NCBI RefSeq assembly: GCF_900111315.1
Contig: NZ_FOGU01000006.1
Location: forward strand, 186,001 to 250,000
Length of the DNA: 64,000 nucleotides
Direction of reading: 5' to 3'
From: Tranquillimonas rosea
GTDB lineage: Bacteria; Pseudomonadota; Alphaproteobacteria; Rhodobacterales; Rhodobacteraceae
Shown: positions 7,741-14,888 of the stretch, piece by piece
How positions within the stretch are numbered: the stretch's first letter is position 1
Layout: each line of letters opens with the position of its first letter
Translations under genes and position numbers: made by a program
The notes under the pieces: generated by a model
What the model saw: only the letters and a program-made list of their open reading frames with translations
What the model was told of the DNA's origin: nothing
Databases searched by the model: none

Positions 7741-9235
7741 CCCCCGTACACCCGTCGCCGAGATCCCCGGCGACGGGCACACCGTCGAGAAGATCGGCGG
7801 CACGTCGATGTCACGCCTGCCTGAACTGGTCGACACGCTCTTCATGGGCGACCGCGAAGGCGAGGATCTCTATAACCGCATCTTTGTCGTATCCGCGTTC
7901 GGCGGCGTCACCGACATGCTGCTGGAACACAAGAAATCCGGCGAGCCGGGCGTGTATGGCCTGTTCGCCAGCGCCGAAAGCGACCATGGCTGGCTGGATG
8001 CGCTGAACCGCGTGTCCGAGGCCATGGGCAAGGCGCACCGCGACGTGCTGGACAATCCCGGCGATCAGAAGCTTGCCGACGATTTCGTCCGAGACCGGAT
8101 CGAGGGCGCGCGCTCGTGCCTGATCGACCTTCAGCGCATCTGTTCCTACGGCCATTTCCGCCTGTCGCGGCACCTGATGATCATCCGCGAACTGCTGTCG
8201 GGCTTGGGCGAGGCGCACTCTGCCTTCGTCACCTCGTTGCTTCTGAACCGCAAGGGCGTCTCGGCGCGCTTCGTGGACTTGTCGGGCTGGCGCGACGAGG
8301 GTGAGTACAGCCTCGAGGAGCGCATCCGCTCCGAGCTGGAGGACATCGACTTCAGCGCCGAGTTGCCCATCTGCACCGGCTATGCCCAGTGCGCCGAAGG
8401 CCTGATGAAAGAGTTCGACCGCGGCTACTCCGAGGTGACGTTTTCGCGCATCGCGGCCATCACCGGCGCGAAAGAGGCGATCATACACAAGGAGTTCCAC
8501 CTGTCGTCGGCCGACCCCAAGGCCGTGGGCGAGGACAAGGTGCGCAAGGTGGGGCACACGAACTACGACGTGGCCGACCAGCTGTCGAACATGGGGATGG
8601 AGGCGATCCACCCCAAGGCGGCCAAGACGCTGCGCCAGTCCGGCGTGCCGCTGCGCGTGACCAACGCGTTCGAGCCGCACGATCCCGGCACGCTGATCGA
8701 GGAGTTCCCCTCGCAGCACGCGACCGCCGAGATCGTTTGCGGCATCGACATCTACGCGCTCGAGGTGTTCGAACAGGATATGGTCGGCGTAAAGGGCTAT
8801 GACGCCTCGATACTCGAGCTTCTGACCCGCCACGGGCTGCGGATCGTATCGAAGGTGTCGAACGCGAACACGATCACCCACTACGTCGATGCGCCGCTCT
8901 CCAAGATCCGCTCGGTCGAGAGCGACGTTGCCGATCGGTATCCGCAGGCTGAGATCAACACCCGCTCGCTCGCCATCGCGTCCGTCATCGGTCAGAACAT
9001 GGCCGGACTGAAGGTGCTGGCCCGCGGTCTGGCGCTGCTGGACGATGCCGGCGTGGACCCGGTTGCCGCTCATCAGAATGCACGCAACGTGGACGTTCAG
9101 TTCCTCGTGCAACGTGACGACCTCGACACCGCGATCAAGGCGCTGCACGTGCTGATCGAAGAGGACGAGGCCGAGGTGACGCGCCAGCGCGCAGCCGAGA
9201 GCAAGGGCAAGAACGCGGCCAGGGCCGCCGCCTGA
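7715..9235 (+). CDS. ask: Ectoine-operon aspartate kinase (Ask_Ect type)
   Basis: This 506-residue aspartokinase phosphorylates aspartate, feeding aspartate semialdehyde to EctB. Visible features are the nucleotide-binding start EKIGGTSMSRL, the substrate-site region FSRIAAITGAKEAIIHKEFHLSSADP, and a C-terminal regulatory part with ACT-like segments (DMVGVKGYDASILELLTRHGLRIVSK and SLAIASVIGQNMAGLKVLARGLALL split by a short linker). Ect-linked Ask isoenzymes are usually free of lysine/threonine feedback inhibition, which suits an osmolyte pathway; that is family knowledge, not seen here. The start lies inside ectC (26-nt overlap) behind a GAGAGGA sequence. A strong terminator follows. Confidence 0.95.
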   Translation: MPQQTQTPDPRTPVAEIPGDGHTVEKIGGTSMSRLPELVDTLFMGDREGEDLYNRIFVVSAFGGVTDMLLEHKKSGEPGVYGLFASAESDHGWLDALNRVSEAMGKAHRDVLDNPGDQKLADDFVRDRIEGARSCLIDLQRICSYGHFRLSRHLMIIRELLSGLGEAHSAFVTSLLLNRKGVSARFVDLSGWRDEGEYSLEERIRSELEDIDFSAELPICTGYAQCAEGLMKEFDRGYSEVTFSRIAAITGAKEAIIHKEFHLSSADPKAVGEDKVRKVGHTNYDVADQLSNMGMEAIHPKAAKTLRQSGVPLRVTNAFEPHDPGTLIEEFPSQHATAEIVCGIDIYALEVFEQDMVGVKGYDASILELLTRHGLRIVSKVSNANTITHYVDAPLSKIRSVESDVADRYPQAEINTRSLAIASVIGQNMAGLKVLARGLALLDDAGVDPVAAHQNARNVDVQFLVQRDDLDTAIKALHVLIEEDEAEVTRQRAAESKGKNAARAAA

Positions 9236-9264
9236 CGCCTGCGTCTCACCGCAGGTTTTCAATC

Positions 9265-9300
9265 AACGCCCCGGCGCGATCTGCGCCGGGGCGTTTTGTT
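9265..9300 (+). terminator. Intrinsic terminator of the ectABC-ask operon
   Basis: A perfect stem of 13 bp (ACGCCCCGGCGC with its complement plus one A-T pair) with loop GATCT is followed directly by TTTTGTT, 30 nt after the ask stop codon. Confidence 0.92.
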
Positions 9301-9324
9301 GTGCGGGTTCGCCTGCCGGAACGA

Positions 9325-9357
9325 AAAGGGCCCCCGGCGATGTCGCGGGGGCCCTTG
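9325..9357 (-). terminator. Intrinsic terminator of the tctCBA genes
   Basis: AAGGGCCCCCG and CGGGGGCCCTT form an 11-bp stem; on the minus strand it is followed by TTTT. It lies 23 nt beyond the tctA stop, back to back with the ask terminator. Confidence 0.85.
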
Positions 9358-9379
9358 TCGGTGTGCTCTGGCCCGTGGC

Positions 9380-10894
9380 TCAGGAAGGGGCTGCGGGCCG
9401 CTTCCGGAACAGGATCAGGTAGACGAACAGCGCCGTCAGCAGCAGGAAGAACAGGCTGTCCAGGTTGGTCAGGAAGACCATAGGATTGCCGTCGTTCAGC
9501 GACAGCGACCGCCTGAGATACTGCTCGAGGTCAGGGCCCAGGATGAAGCCCAGGAGCATCGAGACCGTCGAATAGTTCTGCTTGCGCAGGAAGAAGGCCA
9601 GGATGCCGAACAGCAGCGCCAGGAACATCTGGAAGATCGAGAACGTCGCGACATAGCTGCCCACGAGGGCGACCACCGCGATGGCGCTGTACAGAAGGCC
9701 CTTGGGGATCTGGACGATCCGCACGAAGTAGGGGCCGAACAGGAACAGCGTCAGCGGGATCAGGATCAGCGCGCTGATGAACAGCGAGGCGAACATCGGT
9801 GCGATCAGGTCGGCCTGCTGCTCCAGCAGCCGCGGCCCCGGTTGCAGGCCGTTGATGACCAGCACGCCCAGCACGATCGCCGTGGTCGGATCGCCGGGGA
9901 TGCCGAACATCAGCATCGGCACGAAGGCACCGCCGCACATCGAGTTGTTGGCCGATTCCGCCGCGGCCAGCCCCTCGCGCGAGCCCTTGCCGTATTCTTC
10001 CGGATGGCGCGAGCTGCTCTTGGCCGAGGCGTAGGACACGAAGGCCGCCATCGACCCGCCCGCGCCGGGCAGGATGCCGGTGCCATAGCCGATGATGGCG
10101 CCGCGGAGATAGGTGAACAGGCCGATGCGCCGGATTTCGGACAGGGGCGGAATGAAGTCGCGGCGCCGGATCTTCACACCGTCGGCGTCCTTGATCTGAT
10201 CTCCGATCGAGCTGTTCCAGCTCTGCGCCTGGATCAGCACCTCGCTCACGGCGAAGGCGCCGATGACGATGGGCATCAGGTCGATCCCCTCGACCAGCGT
10301 CTCGGTGCCGAAATTGAAGCGCGGGATCGGCTGCAGCACGTCGATGCCGACGGTGGCCAGCATGATGCCGAACAGGGTTGCGACGACGCCTTTGGCGATG
10401 GCCCCCTTGTCGACAATCACGATGACGACCAGCGCGAACAGCACAAGAGAGAACTTGCCGGGCGTTCGGATGAGCAACGACAGCTCGGCCGCGAGCGGCA
10501 TGAAGCCCATCAGCAGGATCGCCCCGATGCTGCCGCCGATCATCGAGCCGAGCGCGGCGTGACCGAGCGCGTTGGCGCCCTTGCCCTGCTTCATCAGGGC
10601 GTTCCCCTCAATCGCCGTCATCATCGAGGACGGCGCGCCGGGGATGTTGATCGTGGTGGCGGTGATGCTGCCGGAATACATACCGGACATGAAGATCGCC
10701 GCGCTCATCACGAGGGCGGGGATCACGTCGATGGTGTAGGTGATCGGCAGCAGTAGCGCGATCGCGAGGACCGAGGTCAGGCCCGGCATCGCGCCGAAGA
10801 ACGTGCCGATCAGGAAGCCGGCGACGAGAAAGCCGATCACCGTCCAGTCGGCCAAAGCGGCGAAACCGCCCAAGAGGGTGAGGAACGTCTCCAT
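9380..10894 (-). CDS. tctA: Tripartite tricarboxylate transporter, large permease (TctA)
   Basis: TctA is the large membrane subunit of the TTT family, which imports carboxylates with a binding protein (TctC) and a small membrane subunit (TctB). The 504-residue sequence is almost entirely hydrophobic with about 11-12 spans. It contains the family hallmarks GTFFGAMPGLTSVLAIALLLP near residue 35, GIPGDPTTAIVLGVL in the middle and a duplicated GILPGAGGSMAAFVSY. It follows tctB with no gap. Substrate specificity lies in TctC; the genomic context points to a sugar-derived acid rather than citrate, which is inference. Confidence 0.95.
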   Translation of the reverse strand: METFLTLLGGFAALADWTVIGFLVAGFLIGTFFGAMPGLTSVLAIALLLPITYTIDVIPALVMSAAIFMSGMYSGSITATTINIPGAPSSMMTAIEGNALMKQGKGANALGHAALGSMIGGSIGAILLMGFMPLAAELSLLIRTPGKFSLVLFALVVIVIVDKGAIAKGVVATLFGIMLATVGIDVLQPIPRFNFGTETLVEGIDLMPIVIGAFAVSEVLIQAQSWNSSIGDQIKDADGVKIRRRDFIPPLSEIRRIGLFTYLRGAIIGYGTGILPGAGGSMAAFVSYASAKSSSRHPEEYGKGSREGLAAAESANNSMCGGAFVPMLMFGIPGDPTTAIVLGVLVINGLQPGPRLLEQQADLIAPMFASLFISALILIPLTLFLFGPYFVRIVQIPKGLLYSAIAVVALVGSYVATFSIFQMFLALLFGILAFFLRKQNYSTVSMLLGFILGPDLEQYLRRSLSLNDGNPMVFLTNLDSLFFLLLTALFVYLILFRKRPAAPS

Positions 10895-11368
10895 TTACAG
10901 AAGTCCTCCGAGAACGGGCGGCAGTCGGACGCCGAAGACCAGGCCGAAAAGAGCGTAGAAGGCGAGGGTGGTCGCCGCCACGTAGAACACGAACCAGACC
11001 GGGCGCCGCGTCTCGAAGCCGAACACGAAGAACAGCGCGGCCACATAGAGCGCGGTGGCCGGGAAGTATCCCAGCGGCCGGAACACGAAGATGTAGACGA
11101 ATGTCGCCACAACCACGAGCGCGGGCTGCAGGAGCGAGCCCTGCGCCTCGTCCGGGGCGTCGTTGCGCAGTTCTCCGATCAGGACGACCAGCAGGGCCAC
11201 GTACATCAGGATCGCGGTGAGGATCGGGATCGTTCGCGGGCCGATCTCGCCGGCGCCCGAGAACTGTGCGCGGATCGTGAAGGCTTCGGCCAAGTAGACG
11301 GTCGTCACGATCAGGAAGAAGACGGGAAGCAGGATTCCCATCCGTCCGAACCGTTCGCGTGGGCTCAT
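10895..11368 (-). CDS. tctB: Tripartite tricarboxylate transporter, small subunit (TctB)
   Basis: This is a small membrane protein of about 157 residues with four to five hydrophobic spans, including MGILLPVFFLIVTTVYLAEA near the start and FVFYVAATTLAFYALFGLVFG at the end. It is the TctB partner of the TTT transporter. I start it at 11368 (MSPRERFGRMG), preceded by GAGAGTG; the frame is open further upstream but through the intergenic hairpin. The stop codon abuts the tctA start, so translation is coupled. Confidence 0.92.
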   Translation of the reverse strand: MSPRERFGRMGILLPVFFLIVTTVYLAEAFTIRAQFSGAGEIGPRTIPILTAILMYVALLVVLIGELRNDAPDEAQGSLLQPALVVVATFVYIFVFRPLGYFPATALYVAALFFVFGFETRRPVWFVFYVAATTLAFYALFGLVFGVRLPPVLGGLL

Positions 11369-11389
11369 GTCACTCTCCAGAAATGGCAG

Positions 11390-11415
11390 GGCACCGGAGC
11401 CGAGGCTCCGGTGCC
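11390..11415 (-). other. Intercistronic hairpin between tctC and tctB
   Basis: GGCACCGGAGCC and GGCTCCGGTGCC form a 12-bp perfect inverted repeat with a 2-nt loop, in the 68-nt gap between tctC and tctB. There is no T-tract. In transporter operons such a stem usually raises the level of the binding-protein mRNA over that of the membrane subunits. Confidence 0.6.
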
Positions 11416-11436
11416 GCAACACGGTTCAAAGGGGCG

Positions 11437-12414
11437 TTATTTCGACAGAACGCCTTCTTCGACGAGGGCGTCCATCTCGTCATAGAGGCCCTGGGCGGTC
11501 TCGTTGGCCCAGTCTGTCACTTCGCCGCTGCCGAGCCAGGCGGGGGTCACGCCGACTTCGCGGACCCAGCTCTGGAACTCGTCGCTTTCGAACGCGGACT
11601 TGTAGGCGCTCTCGAGCGCCGAGATCGCGTCCTCCGGCGTGTCGGCCGGTGCGGCGAACACGATGAAGCTGCCGTTGGTCAGGTCGACGCCCTCTTCGGG
11701 CGCGATCGGCACGTCGTAGGTCGGGTTCGGGTTGTCCGCGAACTCCACCAGCCCGCGCACGGTGCTGTCCTGGATCAGGTTGGCGAAGTCGCCGAGGCTG
11801 GTCAGCGCGACGTCCACCTCGTCCGAGAGGATCGCTTCCTTCTGCGGGGCGGCGCCGCCGGGATACGAGACGATCTTGAACTCGGTGTCGGTCATGTCCT
11901 GCAGCTGCAGCAGCGTCAGGTGCACGCGGCCGCCCATGTTCTGCACGGCGACCCGAACCTGGCCGGGATCTTCCTTGGCCGCGTCGATCAGGTCCTGCAG
12001 CGACTGGTAGTCGGAGTCGTCGTCGACGATGATCGCGTCCGGCTCGCTGGTGATGCGGGCGATCATCTTGAGCTTGTCGAGGTCGTAGCTGGGCAGCATG
12101 CCCTGCCACGGCACGGTGACGATGCTGTCATAGGTCAGCGCGCCGATCGTGTAGCCGTCGGGGCGCGCGCTCATCACCTGGCCGATGCCGGTGGCGCTGA
12201 CGCCGCCTTCGATGTTCTCGACATACATCGAGGCGTCTCCGAGCTCCTGTTCGGCGATGTTCGTGATCTTGCGCACGATGCCGTCGGTGCCGCCGCCGGC
12301 GCCCCAGGGCACAATCACGCGGATGTCGCGCTCGGGGTAGTCCGCAAGCGCGGTCAGCGGAATCATGGCGGTGGCCAGCGCGGTCGCCGCGCCGAGTATC
12401 GTCCGTCGTTGCAT
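11437..12414 (-). CDS. tctC: Tripartite tricarboxylate transporter solute-binding protein (TctC)
   Basis: This 325-residue protein is the periplasmic binding protein of the TTT system. It starts with a signal peptide MQRRTILGAATALATA and matures near LTALADYPERDIRVIVPW, the typical N-terminus of the Bug/TctC family (YPxRPIxxxVPW), followed by GGGTDGIVRK. I place the start at 12414, directly behind AGGAGGAGAGACC. The open frame extends another 81 codons, but that part has no coding character and contains the promoter. It is divergent from the NIPSNAP gene across a 269-bp regulatory region. Confidence 0.95.
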   Translation of the reverse strand: MQRRTILGAATALATAMIPLTALADYPERDIRVIVPWGAGGGTDGIVRKITNIAEQELGDASMYVENIEGGVSATGIGQVMSARPDGYTIGALTYDSIVTVPWQGMLPSYDLDKLKMIARITSEPDAIIVDDDSDYQSLQDLIDAAKEDPGQVRVAVQNMGGRVHLTLLQLQDMTDTEFKIVSYPGGAAPQKEAILSDEVDVALTSLGDFANLIQDSTVRGLVEFADNPNPTYDVPIAPEEGVDLTNGSFIVFAAPADTPEDAISALESAYKSAFESDEFQSWVREVGVTPAWLGSGEVTDWANETAQGLYDEMDALVEEGVLSK

Positions 12415-12569
12415 GGTCTCTCCTCCTTGCTGGCGGCGGAATACGTGCCGCCGCGACTGGTTAAGGCGCGACCGTCCGATGCGGACGTGCCGACACGCCG
12501 GTCCGGACCCGCATGGCGGCGCCGTCCGGGTGGCCCAGGTGCCGGCGTCTGGCCGCTCCCCCCGATCTG

Positions 12570-12599
12570 TTGCCTCGCGGGCAACTGATACATTACTAT
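12570..12599 (+). promoter_or_regulatory. Candidate promoter towards the NIPSNAP gene
   Basis: TTGCCT (12570-12575), an 18-bp spacer and TACTAT (12594-12599). Predicted start is near 12606, leaving a leader of about 78 nt before the ATG at 12684. Its -10 overlaps the -10 of the opposite promoter. Confidence 0.45.
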
Positions 12600-12622
12600 A
12601 TGAACACGCAGTTGTCTGACAA
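12595..12622 (-). promoter_or_regulatory. Candidate tctC promoter
   Basis: On the minus strand: TTGTCA (12617-12622), a 16-bp spacer and TATAGT (12595-12600), each five of six to the sigma-70 consensus. Predicted start near 12588 gives a leader of about 170 nt. The GntR-type palindrome overlaps its -35. Confidence 0.5.
12612..12622. promoter_or_regulatory. Candidate FCD-type GntR operator
   Basis: TTGTCTGACAA is a perfect palindrome around a central T. It matches the NTGTCNGACAN pattern typical of the FadR/FCD subfamily of GntR regulators. It lies between two divergent genes, about 1.3 kb from the gene for exactly such a regulator, and covers the -35 of the tctC promoter candidate. Confidence 0.6.
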
Positions 12623-12683
12623 GACGATTCAGCTTCTCGTATGAGCGGCTGGGCCAAGTCACTGAGAAAAAGGAAAGAGCCGA

Positions 12684-13001
12684 ATGATCTACGATCACAG
12701 GACCTACACGTGCCGCCCCGGAACCATCAAAAAGCACATGAAGCTGTACGAAGAGCACGGCTGGGACGTGCAGTGCCGGCACCTTGGCAATCCGGTGATC
12801 TACGCGGCGACCGAGACGGGCGACGTGAACTCGTACGTCCATGTCTGGGTATACGAGGACGCCGCCGACCGGGCCAGCAAGCGCGCCGCGATGCAGGCCG
12901 ACCCCGACTGGCAGGCGTACCTCGCCAAGAGCGCCGAGGCCGGTTACCTCGTCAAGCAGGAGAACAAGATCCTGACCCCGGTATCCTTCTTCAAGGGGTA
13001 G
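12684..13001 (+). CDS. NIPSNAP family protein
   Basis: This 105-residue ferredoxin-like alpha+beta protein of the NIPSNAP family starts MIYDHRTYTCRPGT. The central YVHVWVYEDAADRASKRAAM and DPDWQAYL are diagnostic. NIPSNAP proteins form dimeric alpha-beta barrels. In bacteria they occur in catabolic clusters and their exact roles are mostly unknown. AAAGGAAAGAG lies upstream of the ATG. It is divergent from tctC and convergent (6-nt gap) with the DHDPS-like gene. An accessory isomerase or binding function in the island is possible, but nothing in the sequence proves it. Confidence 0.88.
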   Translation: MIYDHRTYTCRPGTIKKHMKLYEEHGWDVQCRHLGNPVIYAATETGDVNSYVHVWVYEDAADRASKRAAMQADPDWQAYLAKSAEAGYLVKQENKILTPVSFFKG

Positions 13002-13007
13002 CGCGGA

Positions 13008-13901
13008 TCAGTCGGGCAGGTCCATCCGCCCGACGAGGAAGTCCAGCTCGGCGAGGTCCGCCTCGCCGAGCGCCGGCGCCGGTTGCCGCAGGATCGCGCA
13101 GTCGAGCGCCCCGCGCCGGCGCATCATCTCCTTGCGGATCGCGATGCCCCACTTGCCCTGCGCCTCGTAGCGCAGCAGCGGCAGGTAGCGGTTGAACAGG
13201 TCATGCGCGCCCGCCCGGTCATCCCGTTGCATCAGGTCGTACACGCCCGACAGCATCTCGGGGTACGAGAATCCCGCCATTGGGCCGTCTGCGCCGCGTT
13301 CCAGCTCCTGCGGCAGGTACATTCCGTTGTTGCCGGTGAGGATTCGCACCGGGCGCGGCATCTCGGCCCGCAGGCGGCCGATCTTGGGCGGACTCGGGAA
13401 ATCCTCTTCCTTGATGACCTCGATGGCGGGGAATCGCTCCAGCAGGCGGCCGATCAGCGGGACCGACATCTTGACGCCCGAGGCGGCGGGAAAGTCCTGC
13501 AGCACGACCGGCACGTCGCCGATCCGATCGAAGACCGCGCCGAAATAGCCGATGATCTCTTCGTCCGTGCGGACATGGCCCGGCGGGCAGATCATCACGC
13601 CGTCCGCCCCCTCGGACATGACGTCGCGGGTGACGCTTTCCAGCACGGCGAGGCTGGGAGAGGACACGCCCGCCACGATGCGCCTGTCGCCCGAGGCCGC
13701 CACGAACCGTGCGGCGACGGCGACGGCCTCGTCAGGGGTCAGCATCTGCGCCTCGCCCGAGACGCCCAGCACCAGAAGCCCCTGCGCGCCATGGCGGTAG
13801 TAGAAGGCGGACAGCGTGTCGATGCTGTCGAAATCCACCGCGCCATCGGCGCGAAACGGGGTCTGGGCCACCACGTGGAGGCCGGCGCAGGTCTTCAGCA
13901 C
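13008..13901 (-). CDS. Dihydrodipicolinate synthase/N-acetylneuraminate lyase family protein, atypical active site
   Basis: This is a 297-residue class I aldolase-type TIM barrel. The 2-oxoacid binding loop is GVSGE (residues 46-50) and the Schiff-base lysine is K164 in EVIKEEDF. The catalytic tyrosine of the usual YNxP motif is replaced: the aligned segment is VVLQDFP, with Gln at 135. The second tyrosine region (normally PYY) reads MICPPG. It is therefore unlikely to be true DapA or a standard lyase. It probably handles a 2-keto acid of the island's pathway by altered chemistry. It lies downstream of the GntR gene on the same strand with a 40-nt gap. Confidence 0.85.
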   Translation of the reverse strand: MLKTCAGLHVVAQTPFRADGAVDFDSIDTLSAFYYRHGAQGLLVLGVSGEAQMLTPDEAVAVAARFVAASGDRRIVAGVSSPSLAVLESVTRDVMSEGADGVMICPPGHVRTDEEIIGYFGAVFDRIGDVPVVLQDFPAASGVKMSVPLIGRLLERFPAIEVIKEEDFPSPPKIGRLRAEMPRPVRILTGNNGMYLPQELERGADGPMAGFSYPEMLSGVYDLMQRDDRAGAHDLFNRYLPLLRYEAQGKWGIAIRKEMMRRRGALDCAILRQPAPALGEADLAELDFLVGRMDLPD

Positions 13902-13941
13902 TGTCTGTCCTTTCCTGGGGTCGCCTGAGTCGGACGCGCGG

Positions 13942-14706
13942 TCAGGCGAAGTATTCCTCGTTCTCGCTGCGGAATTCCTCGACGCGCGAGACCGTCTTGC
14001 TCAGGTGTTCGCGGATCGCGGCCACCGCGGCGTCCTCGTCCCCGGCCGAGATGCTGTCGAGAATCTCGGCATGGCCGGCGACGATGCGGTCGATCTTGTC
14101 CTGGTCGGGCCAGTTCAGTCGGCGCACCCGGTCGAGGTGACCGGAATGAGAGCGGATCAGGCGGTGGAGCGAGTCGCGGCCGATTCCCTCGAACAGGATC
14201 TGATGGAAAAACTCGTCGAGCTCCTGGAAGAGCGGGACCTGCGCGCGGTCCTCGGCGATGGTCTGCTGCATGCGCAGGATCGACCGCGCCCGTTCGACCG
14301 TCTCGTCCGAGGGTTGTCGCGCCAGCTCGCGCACCACTTCGGTCTCGAGCGCGGTGCGCAGGAAATGCGCCTCGAATATCTGGGGAATGTCGATCCGCGT
14401 GACCACGGTCTTCGATTGCGGATAGATCTTTACCAGCCCATCCTGCTCGAGCCGCTGCATGGCATCGCGGATCGGCGTCTGGCTGACTTCGTACTGCTTG
14501 GCCAGCTCGGTGCGGAACAGGTTCGTGCCGGGGGGGAAGTCGAGGGAGATGATGCGCTGCCTGAGGTCTTCGTAGACGCGCGACGAGGCCGACGGCCGGG
14601 GCGATGCCGCGCGCAGCCGGCCAAGGTCGAGCGCTGCTCTGAGGGATGACTCCATGCGTCCGTCCTGGGGTGTTGCGCTGGATTGGTGTGTGTCGCTGCT
14701 GTCCAT
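13942..14706 (-). CDS. GntR-family transcriptional regulator (FadR/FCD subfamily)
   Basis: The 254-residue protein has an N-terminal winged helix (VYEDLRQRIISLDFPPGTNLFRTELAKQYEVSQTPIRDAMQRLEQDGLV in substance, about residues 45-100) and a C-terminal all-helical FCD domain. The FCD metal/ligand site is suggested by the spaced Asp/His residues in ELDEFFHQILFEG and RSHSGHLDR and by IVAGHAEILDSI. FCD regulators respond to small carboxylates or sugar acids. It is divergent from the aldehyde dehydrogenase operon. It very likely controls both divergent promoters of the island, including the TTGTCTGACAA site near tctC. An alternative start is the ATG at 14655. Confidence 0.92.
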   Translation of the reverse strand: MDSSDTHQSSATPQDGRMESSLRAALDLGRLRAASPRPSASSRVYEDLRQRIISLDFPPGTNLFRTELAKQYEVSQTPIRDAMQRLEQDGLVKIYPQSKTVVTRIDIPQIFEAHFLRTALETEVVRELARQPSDETVERARSILRMQQTIAEDRAQVPLFQELDEFFHQILFEGIGRDSLHRLIRSHSGHLDRVRRLNWPDQDKIDRIVAGHAEILDSISAGDEDAAVAAIREHLSKTVSRVEEFRSENEEYFA

Positions 14707-14728
14707 CTAGCTTCTTCTCGCACGGCGG

Positions 14729-14757
14729 TTGACCCCCTCGGCCCACTGAAATATTAG
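14729..14757 (+). promoter_or_regulatory. Candidate promoter of the aldehyde dehydrogenase operon
   Basis: TTGACC (14729-14734), 17-bp spacer, TATTAG (14752-14757). Transcription would start near 14764, which excludes the farther upstream open-frame ATG at 14757 as the real start codon. Confidence 0.55.
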
Positions 14758-14779
14758 TGCATATCGAGAGGGAGGCCAA
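14751..14779 (-). promoter_or_regulatory. Candidate promoter of the GntR gene, sharing its -10 with the opposite promoter
   Basis: On the minus strand: TTGGCC (14774-14779), 17-bp spacer, TAATAT (14751-14756). The -10 hexamer coincides, shifted by one base, with the -10 of the plus-strand promoter. Confidence 0.45.
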
Positions 14780-14888
14780 GAAATTTGCGTCACGGCGGTC
14801 GCTGCGGGCGGTCCGCCCGGCCTTCGATGACGTGTGTCTCGGACCGCGCGACCGGCGATGCCGGCGCGCAGCTGAAAGGATGAGAAAT

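Noticed and set aside
9296-10756. A 486-codon plus-strand open frame
   Set aside because: It mirrors tctA and is rich in Arg, Gln and Asp without fold-like features.
12415-12657. N-terminal extension of TctC
   Set aside because: The signal peptide and SD place the start at 12414; the extension covers the regulatory region.
13902-13948. Hairpin TCGCCTGA/TCAGGCGA as terminator of the GntR gene
   Set aside because: It includes the stop codon itself, has a 13-nt loop and lacks a T-tract.
14757-14888. N-terminal extension of the aldehyde dehydrogenase
   Set aside because: It would begin inside the -10 of the predicted promoter, and its translation is Arg-rich without similarity to the family.
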